From contig NZ_JAERQD010000004.1 in assembly GCF_016735695.1 (NCBI RefSeq), forward strand, positions 1 to 64,000: a stretch of 64,000 nucleotides of DNA, in the 5' to 3' direction. How positions within the stretch are numbered: position 1 is the stretch's first letter; each line of letters opens with the position of its first letter. Of this stretch, positions 18,084-27,983 are shown piece by piece. The stretch is from Microvirga zambiensis WSM3693 (GTDB lineage: Bacteria > Pseudomonadota > Alphaproteobacteria > Rhizobiales > Beijerinckiaceae). The notes under the pieces are model-generated. The model saw nothing but the letters and a program-made list of their open reading frames with translations. It was not told the origin of the DNA and did no database searches. Position numbers and translations under genes: made by a program.

Positions 18084-18106
18084 CGAAACGCTCACAGCCG
18101 CACATG

Positions 18107-18136
18107 AAAAAGGCCGGCGAAACCGCCGGCCTTTGT
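18107..18136. terminator. Bidirectional intrinsic terminator
   Basis: GGCCGGCG / CGCCGGCC (8 bp) with an AAAC loop, followed by TTT on the plus strand and by TTTTT on the minus strand. It lies between the convergent PAS kinase and small RTX genes and should serve both. Confidence 0.9.
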
Positions 18137-18174
18137 ATGCGAGATCAGTCTTCCTCTTTTTGGGGAAAGCTAAA

Positions 18175-19236
18175 TCAAGAGATGATCAGGAAGTCGTGCG
18201 CGTTCGGCGCATAGGTCGAAGTGATCGTCGCGAAATGGACCGCGGCTGCCTGACCCGTACCGTCCGGATCGTAGAGCAACTTTCCGGTCGCCCACTCGTA
18301 GACGATGCGATGCGAGGCATTGCTGACGCGATCATAGGCGAAGGCCTCCGAAAGCATCACATCCCCAAGCCCCTTATCCCAGCTCGTCGGTATATTTCCG
18401 AAGATCGATCGTGAAAGAACGATATAGTCGTCCGCCCCCGAAAAATCGGTGATGATGTCGATATTGCCGCTGCCGAGTCTCGTATCGAAAACGAACCTGT
18501 CACGCCCGTCGCTGCCTGAGAGAGTATCGGCGCCCAAGCCTCCAGCGATGGTATCATCGCCGGCATCACCCCAGAAGGCATTGGCTCCCGCATCGCCGAC
18601 GAGAGTGTCGCTGAAGCGACTGCCGTCGAGAGCCTCGATCTCGACGAGGGTGTCGCCGAAAGCGCCGCCGGCATAGGCCTTGAATCCGTTGAGATAGACC
18701 TGAACCGCGCTCGTGGAATCCCAGTAACTTACGGTGTCGAAGCCGTCGCCGCCGTTCAGATGATCCCTGCCCTCGCCGCCGACGAGCTTATCGTTTCCTG
18801 CACCGCCGGCGAGGGTATCGTTCCCAAAAAGGCCGCTCAACAGATCGTCGCCGCTGTCGCCCCAGAAAGTGTTTGCAAGCGCATCGCCCTCGATGATGTC
18901 GGCATGGGCCGAGCCGTCGATGACTTCGATGTCGATGAACACGTCGCCTTTCGCATCGCCGGTATTGTCGGCCGGATGGCTCAGATAGACCTGGACGCCC
19001 GTGGAGGCTCCCCAATAGGTCACGGTGTCTCGACCCGATCCGCCGTTGAGGACATCGCCACCTGCGCCGCCATAGAGCTTGTCGTCACCGCCCCCGCCGA
19101 AGATGTAATCCAGGCCGTCGGTTCCGAGAAGAAACTCGAATAAGGCTGTTCCATAGACCTTATTGAAGGCCTTGTACTGATTGGTGTCGGTCCCACCGGC
19201 ATCCGGATATTCGGTGCCTTGTTCGTGGTTCGCCAT
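18175..19236 (-). CDS. RTX (hemolysin-type calcium-binding repeat) protein, small
   Basis: A 353-aa acidic protein with no N-terminal signal peptide. RTX nonapeptides of the GGxGxDxLx type occur in blocks (GGGGDDKLYGGAGGDVLNGG, GGAGNDKLVGGEGRDHLNGG). Two larger units alternate with them, each with a VTYW...GVQVYL strand pair, a GD-V/T-EIE turn and DGSxxxDxLxGD. The C-terminus (about 250-353) is an RTX C-terminal domain with FVFDTRLGSGNIDIITDFS, typical of type I secreted proteins. No exporter genes are nearby. Function beyond calcium-dependent folding outside the cell is unknown. Confidence 0.88.
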   Translation of the reverse strand: MANHEQGTEYPDAGGTDTNQYKAFNKVYGTALFEFLLGTDGLDYIFGGGGDDKLYGGAGGDVLNGGSGRDTVTYWGASTGVQVYLSHPADNTGDAKGDVFIDIEVIDGSAHADIIEGDALANTFWGDSGDDLLSGLFGNDTLAGGAGNDKLVGGEGRDHLNGGDGFDTVSYWDSTSAVQVYLNGFKAYAGGAFGDTLVEIEALDGSRFSDTLVGDAGANAFWGDAGDDTIAGGLGADTLSGSDGRDRFVFDTRLGSGNIDIITDFSGADDYIVLSRSIFGNIPTSWDKGLGDVMLSEAFAYDRVSNASHRIVYEWATGKLLYDPDGTGQAAAVHFATITSTYAPNAHDFLIIS

Positions 19237-19643
19237 TGCACTCTCCTATCGATCCTCGGCCGAGCGCTGAGGATCGCAGGCGATCACATGCCTCGACCGT
19301 CAAGCACCGGATTCATCTCCTGCGCGATGTGGCCACAAGTGCGGCAACCTGCATACTCTCTATCGAGGGAGCTAACGCTATGAAAAGCATGGCACTTTTC
19401 TAGTCGTTGTTGAGTTTTGATGATGCCATGTGACTCTGAGTTGATCGGTCCGATGCAGCCGCAACGTCATCGATTTCGTATCGGAATGCGGAGTGTCGAT
19501 GTTGCACGGTGAATTTGCCAAGTCGTGACGAGGGACGATCCGGGCACGAGCTCTTGGGCGGCAGCCGACATCGTCCTGAATTATCGAATAGAAGCTGCGC
19601 CCCCGAAGGCCTCTTCCGATCTTGCGGACAGCAGGCAACAACT
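19237..19643. other. Intergenic region between the RTX genes
   Basis: About 400 bases upstream of the small RTX gene and downstream of the large one. Base composition is less GC-rich than the surroundings. No convincing gene was found; the promoter of the small RTX gene presumably lies near 19250-19400. Confidence 0.6.
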
Positions 19644-19673
19644 CAAAAGCCGGCGCTTTAGACGCCGGCTTTC
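19644..19673 (-). terminator. Intrinsic terminator of the large RTX gene
   Basis: Read on the minus strand: AAAGCCGGCG, loop TCTAAAG, CGCCGGCTTTT, a 10-bp stem running into T residues. It begins 27 bases past the stop of the large RTX gene. Confidence 0.85.
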
Positions 19674-19699
19674 AACATTGTACTCGGATGTCCGTCGCG

Positions 19700-22600
19700 T
19701 CAGAGCGTGAAGAGCTGGAAGTGGCTAGCGGTGAGCGCCGTGCCGGCCGCCACCTTGGCGAACTGCACCTGCGCCTGACCGCCGACGCCGTCCACATCGA
19801 AGGAGAGCGCGCCGCTCGCCTGGTCGTAGATGATCCGCTGCGTCGACGTGCTCGCCGATGTGCCCACCTTGAACACGCTCGCCGACAGCGTGCCGTTCAC
19901 CGGGCTGCCCCAGGCGTCATACGTCACCCGCGCAAAGCCGAACACGCTCGTCTCCAGTGCGATCCTGTCCTCCGCCGCGCTGAAGTCGGCCAGCGTGTCC
20001 ACACCCGCCGTGTTCAACCGCGTGTCGAAGCGGAACACGTCCCGCCCGGCATTCCCGAGCAGCCAGTCATGGCCGCCGCCGCCGGAGATCGTGTCGGCGC
20101 CGTCGCCGCCCTCGATGTAGTCGTTGCCATAGGTCCAGGCATCGCCCTCGCCCAAAAGCAGATCGTTGCCGCCCAGGCCATAGAGCGTGTTGGCGCCGCC
20201 ATCGCCGGTGAGCGTGTCGGCATGCTGCGAGCCCTCCAGGCCCTCGATGCCGTAGAACCGGTCGCCCGCCGCATCGCCCGCCGTGCCGTAGCCCGCCGCA
20301 AGACTTGCCACCACGCCCGAGGACGCGCCCCAATAGACAGCATGGTCGCGGCCCTCGCCGCCGACAAGCTGGTCGGCCCCGCCGCGGCCTTCGAGCCGGT
20401 CGTCGCCGCCGCCGCCATGGAAATCGTCCGAGCCGCCCGTGCCATAGAACTGGTCGGCATGAGAGGAGCCGATCAGGCCTTCGATCGAGACATAGACGTC
20501 GCCATAGGCCTCGCCGGTGTTGCGGACCGTGTTGAGCAGATCGACCAGCACGCCGGAGGCCGCATCGGCATAGACCGCGAAGTCGTAACCTGCCCCGCCG
20601 TCGAGCAGATCCGCCCCCTCGCCGCCGGAAAGCTGATCCTCACCATCGCCGCCCGAGAGGCTATCCGCACCGCCGAAGCCCTTCAGCGCATCGTGGCCAG
20701 CATCGCCCCAGAAGATATTGGCGACAGCATTGCCTTCGAGCTTGTCGTTGAAGGTCGAGCCGTCGATCACCTCGATGCCGGCATAGGAATCGCCGGCCGC
20801 ATCGCCGGTGTTGAGCGCAGTGTTGTACAGATAGACGCCGACGCCCACAACCGCGCCGTAATAGCTCGCCGTGTCGCGGCCGTTACCGCCGTCGAGCCGG
20901 TCGGCACCTGAGCCGCCCTCGAGCTTGTCGTCGCCATCACCGCCGGAAAGGGTGTCGGCACCGGCACCGCCGTTCATGCGATCACTACCGTTGTCACCCC
21001 AGAAGATATTGGCGTCGCTGTCGCCTTCCAGCACGTCGTCAAACCGCGTGCCGTCGATCACCTCGATGTTGACGTACACGTCACCCTTCGCCGCGCCGAG
21101 GTTCTTCGACGTGTCCCAAAGATAGACTTGCACCCCGGTCAGGCGATTGGAATAGGTGACCGTATCAAAGTCAGCGCCACCGTTCAGCACATCGGCATAC
21201 GCTCCACTGTAGAGCCGATCATTGCCCGAACCACCCAACAGAGTATTTTCACCGTCGCCGCCGTCGAGCACATCCGCGCCGTCATTGCCTTCAAGCTTAT
21301 TGCTCAAGCCGTTGCCAATAATTATGTCTGCAAACGTCGAACCGATCACGCCCTCGATCAACGTGTAGCGATCGCCGAACGCCTCACCCGTATTCTGCGA
21401 AGCATCCGCCAGGTTGACAGTCACGCTGCCCATCGCGTCGGCATAGGTGACTTGATCAAAACCTGATCCGCCGTCGAGAACGTCGGCTCCAAGGCTGCCG
21501 CGCAGCACGTCGTCGCCATTGAAGCCCATCAGCACGTCGTCACCGAGCAGCCCGATCAGGGTGTTATTTCCGGCATTCCCCATCAGGTGGTCCGCATAGA
21601 GCGAGCCGACGATGCCCTCCACCGCCTTGTAATCATCACCCTGTGCCTCGCCCGTATTCTGTGACGGGTCCAGCAGGCTTACCTTCAAGCCACGGGTGGA
21701 ATGCTCATAGCTGACAAGATCAAAGCCGGTACCACCATCGAGATGATCCGCTCCCGCGCCGCCGATCAGAGTGTCGTGGTCGGACCCGCCGAGAAGAATG
21801 TCGTTGTCGGCCTGACCTTTGAGGGAATCGGCTCCACTGCCGCCGGAAACGAGGCCCGCCGCGTAGATGACATCGTTAGATGCAGTGCCGACTGTCATCG
21901 CCAACCGATGCTGCTCATCTCCGATCGTGACCTCGGTCACGCCCATCTTGGGAGCATCGCCGCCCTTGTCGTTCGTGAACTGCTCCCATGTATCCTTGAT
22001 CGTATCATTCAGCCAATCAACCGCCCGTTCGGCTCCGCTAGGCGGAGGATTGGTCCGGCCGCTAAGATCCGATTCAATCCGGGTGCTGGATCTGTGTGTT
22101 GTGACCCCGCCTACAGGGTGGGTCACCGTCCTGATTTCTTCGACTTCGGTAACGGATCCTGAACTAAACCAATTATCCGTTGTTGTTGATGTACGCCGAA
22201 TGTCGACCGTAGAACCATGTTCCAAGTGCTCGACCGAGTGAAAACTCCTGTCACTGGCGTCATAATGACTTCTGTATACTAGATCTCCATTCTGATTATA
22301 TCTTTCTAGGTCTTTTGAATCATTATCATAGCGGGTTTCGACGTTTCTCCCCTCATAATGAAAATCAACGGTCCTTATCGAATCCAATCCGCGGGTGATT
22401 TGAATCCAATGTCCGTCGTCTTCATCACGAAAAAGACGGTCCGATGTTCCATCGGTTCGCCGGATGTCTGCGCTGATGAGCCTGCCCCGGTCATCATTCA
22501 CAAAGGTCGCCCTTGAATGCTGATCCTTCAGCTCTGTTGTTGTCTCCCTTGAGTCGACATCGTATAGGACATATTGCTCACTCTTGTCCGGAAATATGGT

Positions 22601-22969
22601 GTGACATGTCCAGCCATCCGGCGATTTCACCGCTACTGTTTTCGCTCCATTGCTATAAGTCGTCGTGGTCGTAATGATGTTGAGAGCGCTGCTATTGCCA
22701 TAGGTTTCGGTAGTCGTAACGCTGGATACGACCCTCGCAGTGACGGGAAGCGGATCCTGCCCATCGCCCGCCCCCCCACCATTCGGATTTGGCGACGTAT
22801 TGCCTGGGATATTCCCTGAGGCGGAACCGCCAACGGTCACGGACGTGCCGACCTGGCTGGCCGTTCCAGGGGTCACGACGGTGCCACCGTTGCCGATGTA
22901 GCAAAAGGAAATGGCTTTGCCTTTGGATTCCCACCAATCAAGCCAGGCCTTCAGCGATTCCATTGCCAT
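19700..22969 (-). CDS. Large RTX calcium-binding protein with novel N-terminal region
   Basis: A 1089-aa protein. Residues 1-350 are not RTX: MAMESLKAWLDWWESKGK, a Gly/Asn-rich linker, then a Thr/Tyr/Asp-rich region with short repeats such as TSDRLFRDEDDGHW and LERYNQNGDLVYRSHYD that loosely recall YD/RHS strands. From about 360 to 1000 are six units of roughly 95 residues, each with DxVxYxxxxxGVxVxL, NTGxAxGDxYxxIE, xxGSxxADxLxGN and two or three RTX nonapeptides. The end (DVFRFDTRLNTAGVDTLADFS...) is the same C-terminal module as in the small RTX protein. Type I secretion is inferred. The N-terminal third is visibly less GC-rich than neighbouring genes. Confidence 0.88.
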   Translation of the reverse strand: MAMESLKAWLDWWESKGKAISFCYIGNGGTVVTPGTASQVGTSVTVGGSASGNIPGNTSPNPNGGGAGDGQDPLPVTARVVSSVTTTETYGNSSALNIITTTTTYSNGAKTVAVKSPDGWTCHTIFPDKSEQYVLYDVDSRETTTELKDQHSRATFVNDDRGRLISADIRRTDGTSDRLFRDEDDGHWIQITRGLDSIRTVDFHYEGRNVETRYDNDSKDLERYNQNGDLVYRSHYDASDRSFHSVEHLEHGSTVDIRRTSTTTDNWFSSGSVTEVEEIRTVTHPVGGVTTHRSSTRIESDLSGRTNPPPSGAERAVDWLNDTIKDTWEQFTNDKGGDAPKMGVTEVTIGDEQHRLAMTVGTASNDVIYAAGLVSGGSGADSLKGQADNDILLGGSDHDTLIGGAGADHLDGGTGFDLVSYEHSTRGLKVSLLDPSQNTGEAQGDDYKAVEGIVGSLYADHLMGNAGNNTLIGLLGDDVLMGFNGDDVLRGSLGADVLDGGSGFDQVTYADAMGSVTVNLADASQNTGEAFGDRYTLIEGVIGSTFADIIIGNGLSNKLEGNDGADVLDGGDGENTLLGGSGNDRLYSGAYADVLNGGADFDTVTYSNRLTGVQVYLWDTSKNLGAAKGDVYVNIEVIDGTRFDDVLEGDSDANIFWGDNGSDRMNGGAGADTLSGGDGDDKLEGGSGADRLDGGNGRDTASYYGAVVGVGVYLYNTALNTGDAAGDSYAGIEVIDGSTFNDKLEGNAVANIFWGDAGHDALKGFGGADSLSGGDGEDQLSGGEGADLLDGGAGYDFAVYADAASGVLVDLLNTVRNTGEAYGDVYVSIEGLIGSSHADQFYGTGGSDDFHGGGGDDRLEGRGGADQLVGGEGRDHAVYWGASSGVVASLAAGYGTAGDAAGDRFYGIEGLEGSQHADTLTGDGGANTLYGLGGNDLLLGEGDAWTYGNDYIEGGDGADTISGGGGHDWLLGNAGRDVFRFDTRLNTAGVDTLADFSAAEDRIALETSVFGFARVTYDAWGSPVNGTLSASVFKVGTSASTSTQRIIYDQASGALSFDVDGVGGQAQVQFAKVAAGTALTASHFQLFTL

Positions 22970-23179
22970 GTCACTGCCCCCAATCTGGTCGTCTTACGAC
23001 CGACGTTTGGGGCATTCGAAGCAAATTTTCCGGGGACCGATAACTCTCGCGACAGAGAGGTCTTTAGGATTTTTTAATACCTAAGCGCCTCATAAGCATA
23101 CGAAAAGTTTTACGTTCCCATAGGAATCGCAACTCACGATTATTATTGCCGGAGCGGCATGCGGATGTGGGCGTCAGGC

Positions 23180-26137
23180 TTAAACTGTACGATCCCGTTG
23201 CATCAAAATGGCGCTGACCTTGCGATACATCTCCCCGAGATGCTCCAGCAGCACCTTCGCGCTCGGCAGTCCCGCCACCGTCGCGAGTCGCTTGAGGATC
23301 ACGGGCAGGACGGTCGCTGCATCGAACTTGCCTTCGATGGTCAGGCGCTGCCATTGGAAGATGTCGTTGAAGAGGCGGTGCGCGTCGATGAGTGTCCTTG
23401 CGTCATCAGCAGAGAGCAGGCCCGCGACTTGCGCTTCCGCGAAGGTGGCTTCCGTCGAGAGGCCTGCGAGCGTCCGATGCCGGTGGGCATGAGCCAGCAC
23501 CAGCCCTTGCGCCAAAAAGTCGAGATCGGTGAGGCCGCCGCGTGCGAGCTTCATGTCCCAAGGGTCGTCATCGCCCTTCTCCTGCGCGATCAGCTCGCGC
23601 ATGGCGCGCACGTCCTTGAACACTTTTTTCCGATCGCGTTTGGCGGTGAGGATGTCCTTGATCGCGTGGGAAACTTCTGCACCGAATGCCTCGTCGCCCG
23701 CAAGCACACGCGCGCGGGTGAGCGCCATGTGCTCCCAGAGTTCGGCCTCGTTCTTCTGGTAGTTGAGGAAGCCCTGGAACTGCGAAGCGACCGGACCCTT
23801 GCCGCCCTGCGGGCGCAGACGCAGATCGACCTCGTAGAGCAGGCCGCGGCGCGTCGGCACCGTGAGCGCCGAGACGAGCCGCTGGGTGAGACGCGTGTAA
23901 TAGACCACCGCGTCGAGCTTCTTCGGTCCATTGCTCTCGCGCGCGTTCTCGTCGAAATCGTAGATCACCACGAGGTCAAGATCGGAGCCTGCGGTCAGCT
24001 CGCGGCTGCCGAGGCGGCCGAGTCCGAGGATCGCGATCTTCGCGCCCGGCACAGCGCCGTGTTCGGCCTCGAAGGCGCGGCGAACCTCCTCGAATGATGT
24101 GCGGATGACCGCGCGTGCGATGGCGGCATAGGCTTCGCCGGCCTGCGCCGGCGAGAGCACAGCGGAGAGCAGCCGCGCGCCGGTGACGAAGCGCATCTGG
24201 CGCGCCGCATCGCGAACGCGGTCCAAAAAATCCTCGAAGTCGCGCGGCGGGCCGATGAGCTGCCGTACCTGACTCTCGATGGTTTCATCATCGGTGGTGG
24301 GGGTTCCGAACGCGGGATCGATGAGCGCATCGAGCACGTGCGGCGATTGCGCCACCGTATCGGCGAGGCGCGGCGCGGTGCCCAATAGATCGGCGAAGAG
24401 AAGCCGCAGGCGGTCATGCGATTGCAGGATGGTGAGCAGTTCGACCGCGGCCGGCATGCGGCCGAAGGCGCGGTCGAGCGCCGCAAGAGCGCCATCCGGA
24501 TCGGCGGTGCCGCCGAGTGCCGAGAGCAGCGCCGGCGTGAGCTCGGTGAGCACCTCGCGGGCCCGCGCGCTCTGGATCGCGGGGCGGCGGCCGAAATGCC
24601 AGCCACGCACGGTCTCCGCCACGCGCTCGGGCTCGTGGAAGCCGAGGCGCTGGAGCGTTGCGAGCGTCTCGGGATCATCCGTGGTGCCGGTGAAGACGAG
24701 GCTTCCGACGTCGGTGGCGAGCTCAGGCCCTTCCTCGAAGAGCAGCGCGTAGTGACCCTGCACGATCTTCGCCTGATCGGTGAGTGCCTTAGCGAAAGCT
24801 TTCACCGTCGGATAGCCGCAGAATTTGGCGAAGCGCTTCAGCTGCTCGTCGTCGGCCGGAAGGCGCTGCGTCTGCTCGTCCGCCACCATCTGCAGGCGGT
24901 GCTCGATGGTACGCAGAAAGCGATACGCCTCGGAGAGTTCGTCGCGCGCCTTCGCCGTGATCCAGCCTTCGTCATGAAGGGCCTTCAGCATGTCGAGCGT
25001 ACGCCGTCCGCGCAGGGCGGGACGGCGGCCACCGAAGACGAGCTGCTGCGTCTGCACGAAGAACTCGATCTCGCGGATGCCGCCGCGTCCGAGCTTGATG
25101 TCGTGTCCGGCGACAGCGATCTGATCGTGTCCGCGCACGGCATGGATCTGCCGCTTCATGGCATGCACGTCGGCGATGGAGGCGAAGTCGAAATATTTGC
25201 GCCAGATGAAGGGGCGCAGCTCGTTCAGGAAGGTCTCGCCGAGCTTGAGATCGCCGGCGACGGGGCGTGCCTTGATGAGCGCCGCGCGTTCCCAGTTCTG
25301 GCCGACGGTCTCGTAATAGACGTAAGCGGAGGCGAGCGAGACGGCGGTCGGCGTCGAGCCGGGATCGGGACGCAGGCGGTAATCGACGCGATGCACATAG
25401 CCGTCGGCGGTGCGCTCCTGCAGGAGCTTGGCGAGCTGCTGCGCAAGGCGCGTATAGATCGTCGCCGCCTCGGATGGATCGCGCAGCACCTTGGTTTCCG
25501 GATCGAAGAAAATGACGAGGTCGATATCGCTCGAGTAGTTGAGTTCCCCTGCCCCGTGCTTGCCGAGCGCGAGCACGGTGAAACCGGAACCGTCGCCCGG
25601 CTTATCCGGATCCTGCAGATTGACCCGGCCGAGATCGGCCATCTCGGTGAGGACGAGATTGACGCCGCCGGCAACGGAGGCGTCGGCGAAATCGGAGAGC
25701 GCCTGCGTGACCTGTTCCGTGCTCCAGAGGCCGCCGATATCGGCAAGAGCCACAAGCAGCGCATGGGCGTTGCGGTTCTGCCGAAAGGCTCGCACGGCCT
25801 CGTTGCGCGTCATCGCGCCGGAGCGCAGCTCGCGGAAGAGATCGGCCTGGTTCTCGACGATGGCGCGATGCGCCTCCTCCGGTGCCGTGAACGCAAGTCT
25901 CGCCATGCGGGCAGGATCGTTGACGATGAGCTGCCAGAGAAAGGGCGAATGATCGGAAAGGCCGAGGAGAAGATCGCGGAACTTGCCGTCGTCAATAGGC
26001 TCCAGGAGGGCCGCGGCCTCCGGCTCGTCGCGGACGCGGTCTATGAAATCCTTCAGCTGCGCCTTCGCGCGCTTCTGATCGGCCACGAGCGGCGCCTTGG
26101 TCAGGCGGCTGAGGAGGGAGGTCTTCGAATCCGGCAC
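23180..26137 (-). CDS. glnE: Bifunctional glutamine synthetase adenylyltransferase/deadenylyltransferase GlnE
   Basis: A 985-aa enzyme that adds and removes AMP on glutamine synthetase in response to PII and glutamine. Two nucleotidyltransferase domains are visible: the deadenylylase half with YSSDIDLVIFFDPE and GRGGIREIEFFVQTQQL, and the adenylylase half with AGSDLDLVVIYDFDE and LARGGLTDLDFLAQGLVL, each followed by a helical PII-uridylyltransferase-like domain. The GTG start reading MPDSKTSLLSRL gives standard length; the frame continues 101 codons upstream only through repeat sequence. It lies upstream of the RTX genes on the same strand. Confidence 0.95.
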   Translation of the reverse strand: MPDSKTSLLSRLTKAPLVADQKRAKAQLKDFIDRVRDEPEAAALLEPIDDGKFRDLLLGLSDHSPFLWQLIVNDPARMARLAFTAPEEAHRAIVENQADLFRELRSGAMTRNEAVRAFRQNRNAHALLVALADIGGLWSTEQVTQALSDFADASVAGGVNLVLTEMADLGRVNLQDPDKPGDGSGFTVLALGKHGAGELNYSSDIDLVIFFDPETKVLRDPSEAATIYTRLAQQLAKLLQERTADGYVHRVDYRLRPDPGSTPTAVSLASAYVYYETVGQNWERAALIKARPVAGDLKLGETFLNELRPFIWRKYFDFASIADVHAMKRQIHAVRGHDQIAVAGHDIKLGRGGIREIEFFVQTQQLVFGGRRPALRGRRTLDMLKALHDEGWITAKARDELSEAYRFLRTIEHRLQMVADEQTQRLPADDEQLKRFAKFCGYPTVKAFAKALTDQAKIVQGHYALLFEEGPELATDVGSLVFTGTTDDPETLATLQRLGFHEPERVAETVRGWHFGRRPAIQSARAREVLTELTPALLSALGGTADPDGALAALDRAFGRMPAAVELLTILQSHDRLRLLFADLLGTAPRLADTVAQSPHVLDALIDPAFGTPTTDDETIESQVRQLIGPPRDFEDFLDRVRDAARQMRFVTGARLLSAVLSPAQAGEAYAAIARAVIRTSFEEVRRAFEAEHGAVPGAKIAILGLGRLGSRELTAGSDLDLVVIYDFDENARESNGPKKLDAVVYYTRLTQRLVSALTVPTRRGLLYEVDLRLRPQGGKGPVASQFQGFLNYQKNEAELWEHMALTRARVLAGDEAFGAEVSHAIKDILTAKRDRKKVFKDVRAMRELIAQEKGDDDPWDMKLARGGLTDLDFLAQGLVLAHAHRHRTLAGLSTEATFAEAQVAGLLSADDARTLIDAHRLFNDIFQWQRLTIEGKFDAATVLPVILKRLATVAGLPSAKVLLEHLGEMYRKVSAILMQRDRTV

Positions 26138-26254
26138 GGGCGTCTCTCGGTCTTCCTGCGACGGTCCCGAGTGTTCACGCCGCGACGCCGGAGGCAACCG
26201 AAAAATGCCACCGCGGTCGCGTCTTGAGAGATTGGTGGATGGCGGGTAGAGCGC

Positions 26255-26515
26255 GATTTCCCTCCCCCTTGCGGGGAGGGATTGTGGGTGGGGGTGGAGC
26301 AATGGCCTGTGAGTGGATGGCGCGGGTTCACCTCTCCTTGTGGGAGAGGTCGCGCCGGAGGCGCGGGTGAGGGGTTGCGCCCTCCCCGGATGGAACTGTG
26401 CCCCCTCACCCTCGCTGCGCTCGACCTCTCCCCAGCCCAAGTCGGGTGTTCCCGACTTGGGCTTGCCAACACGGATCTCGGAAAGATCCGAGATCCGGGG
26501 AGAGGTGGACGCGGC
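26255..26515. repeat. Cluster of type D/E-like palindromic repeats
   Basis: The 412-base gap between glnE and the next kinase gene holds several hairpins: TCCCTCCCCCTTGCGGGGAGGGA, CCTCTCCTTGTGGGAGAGG, CCCTCACCCTCGCTGCGCTC, and a CCCAAGTCGGGTGTTCCCGACTTGGG palindrome (given here as description, arms CCCAAGTCGGG/CCCGACTTGGG). No gene is supported in the gap. Confidence 0.75.
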
Positions 26516-26549
26516 TGTGACCCTTAGCGCCAGAATCTGATCATGGGGC

Positions 26550-27974
26550 TCAAGCTGCCGATTGCAGCGCCGGGGACTGCGGCAGTTCCATGGCCTTCAG
26601 AGGCAGGGCGAGGACGACGCGCAATCCTGGCCCGTTGTCCTCCAGCCGAAGCGTGCCGCCATGAAGCCTTGCAACGGCGGCGGCGAGGCTCAGGCCCAGA
26701 CCGAATCCGGGCCGGGAGCGCGCCATTTCCAGGCGAACGAAGCGCTCCAGCACCCGCGACCGCTCGCCCTCGGGAATACCCGGCCCGCGATCCGCCACGA
26801 CGATCTGCACCTCTCCGTCGGTCCGATGGGCCGAAACGCTTACCGTCTTGGCGGGGGTCTCGGCGGACGCGCCGTATTTCAGCGCGTTGTCGAGCAGGTT
26901 CGCCATGGCCTGCCCCAGAAGCTCTCGGCTGCCGTGGATCGGCAGGCCGTCCTCGACGGAGATCTCGAGCGACACGCCGGCGTCTTCGGCGAGCGCATCG
27001 TAGAGTTCGGCGACGTCGCGCACCGCCTCGGCCACGTCGAAATCGGACAAGCCTTCGCGCGCGTTGCCGGCCTCCAGCCGCGCGATCATGAGCAGCGCGT
27101 TGAAGATGCGGATGAGGTTGTCGCTTTCCTCGATGGTGGCTTCGAGCGCGGATTTGAGCTCGTCGGGCGTGCTCGCCGTGCGCAGGGCCTCGTCGGCCTT
27201 GTTGCGCAGGCGCGTCAGGGGCGTCTTGAGATCGTGGGCGATGTTGTCGGACACCTCCTGCATGCCGCGCATCAATTCGCCGATGCGGTCGAGCATGTCG
27301 TTGAGGTTCTGCGCGAGGCGGTCGAGCTCGTCGCCGGTCCCTGCGATCTTGAGCCGTCCCCCAAGGTCGCCCGTCATGATGTGGCGGGTGATCTCGGTCA
27401 TGTCGTCGACGCGCTTCAGCACGCGTCGCGTGATGAACCAGCCGCCGACGCAGCCGAGCACGACGATGAAGAGCAGCGAATAGCCGAAGGCGCGGTAGAT
27501 CACCTCCTGCAGGCGCCGGCGCTCCTCGATGTCGCGTCCGACGAGAAGCCTGAAGCCGCCGGGGAGAAGATAGACGCGCACGATGGCGACGTCGGGCCGC
27601 GTCTCGGTCTCGTCGGTGCGGTTGTAGAGCGTCTCGAACTGGCCGGTCTGGCCGATGACGCCGGGAGGCAGCGCGCCGATATTGCCGGCAACCCGCTCTC
27701 CTGCTTCGGTGGTGACGAGATAGAGCATGGCGCCCGGCGCGCGGGAGCGTCGCTCGACGATGTTCACGAGGCGCCGCAATCCGCCGAACCGGTATTGCTC
27801 GGACAGGCTGTTGATCTCGGTCTCGATGGTGGAAATGAACTGATCGGTCAGAAGCCGCTGGGCATTCCAGGCGACGTAGCCGAGCCCGACGAAGGCGAAG
27901 ATGGTGAAGATCAGCAGATAGGCGAAGGACAGCTTGAAGGCAGTCGTGCGGAAGAGCTTGCCGAGCGCGGTCAC
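26550..27974 (-). CDS. HAMP-domain sensor histidine kinase
   Basis: A 474-aa kinase with transmembrane segments at about 14-34 and 162-184, a ~125-residue periplasmic domain, a HAMP domain (residues ~185-238), HisKA with VSDNIAHDLKTPLTRLRN (H247), and HATPase motifs NLLDNALKYG, DRGPGIP and GFGLGLSL. It is the partner of the response regulator gene just upstream, separated by 166 bases of repeat. The start is GTG. Its place between glnE and degP matches the arrangement I recall in rhizobia, but the signal it senses cannot be read from sequence. Confidence 0.92.
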   Translation of the reverse strand: MTALGKLFRTTAFKLSFAYLLIFTIFAFVGLGYVAWNAQRLLTDQFISTIETEINSLSEQYRFGGLRRLVNIVERRSRAPGAMLYLVTTEAGERVAGNIGALPPGVIGQTGQFETLYNRTDETETRPDVAIVRVYLLPGGFRLLVGRDIEERRRLQEVIYRAFGYSLLFIVVLGCVGGWFITRRVLKRVDDMTEITRHIMTGDLGGRLKIAGTGDELDRLAQNLNDMLDRIGELMRGMQEVSDNIAHDLKTPLTRLRNKADEALRTASTPDELKSALEATIEESDNLIRIFNALLMIARLEAGNAREGLSDFDVAEAVRDVAELYDALAEDAGVSLEISVEDGLPIHGSRELLGQAMANLLDNALKYGASAETPAKTVSVSAHRTDGEVQIVVADRGPGIPEGERSRVLERFVRLEMARSRPGFGLGLSLAAAVARLHGGTLRLEDNGPGLRVVLALPLKAMELPQSPALQSAA

Positions 27975-27983
27975 GATCCGCCT

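Noticed and set aside
19378-19641. Minus-strand 87-codon frame between the RTX genes
   Set aside because: No ribosome-binding site, no family resemblance and atypical composition.
19700-22000. Regular repeats considered as a CRISPR array
   Set aside because: The periodicity is in codons for RTX nonapeptides within one open frame; there are no identical short direct repeats with unique spacers.
24416-26227. Plus-strand open frame of 603 codons
   Set aside because: It is antisense to glnE, which has both of its catalytic domains intact.
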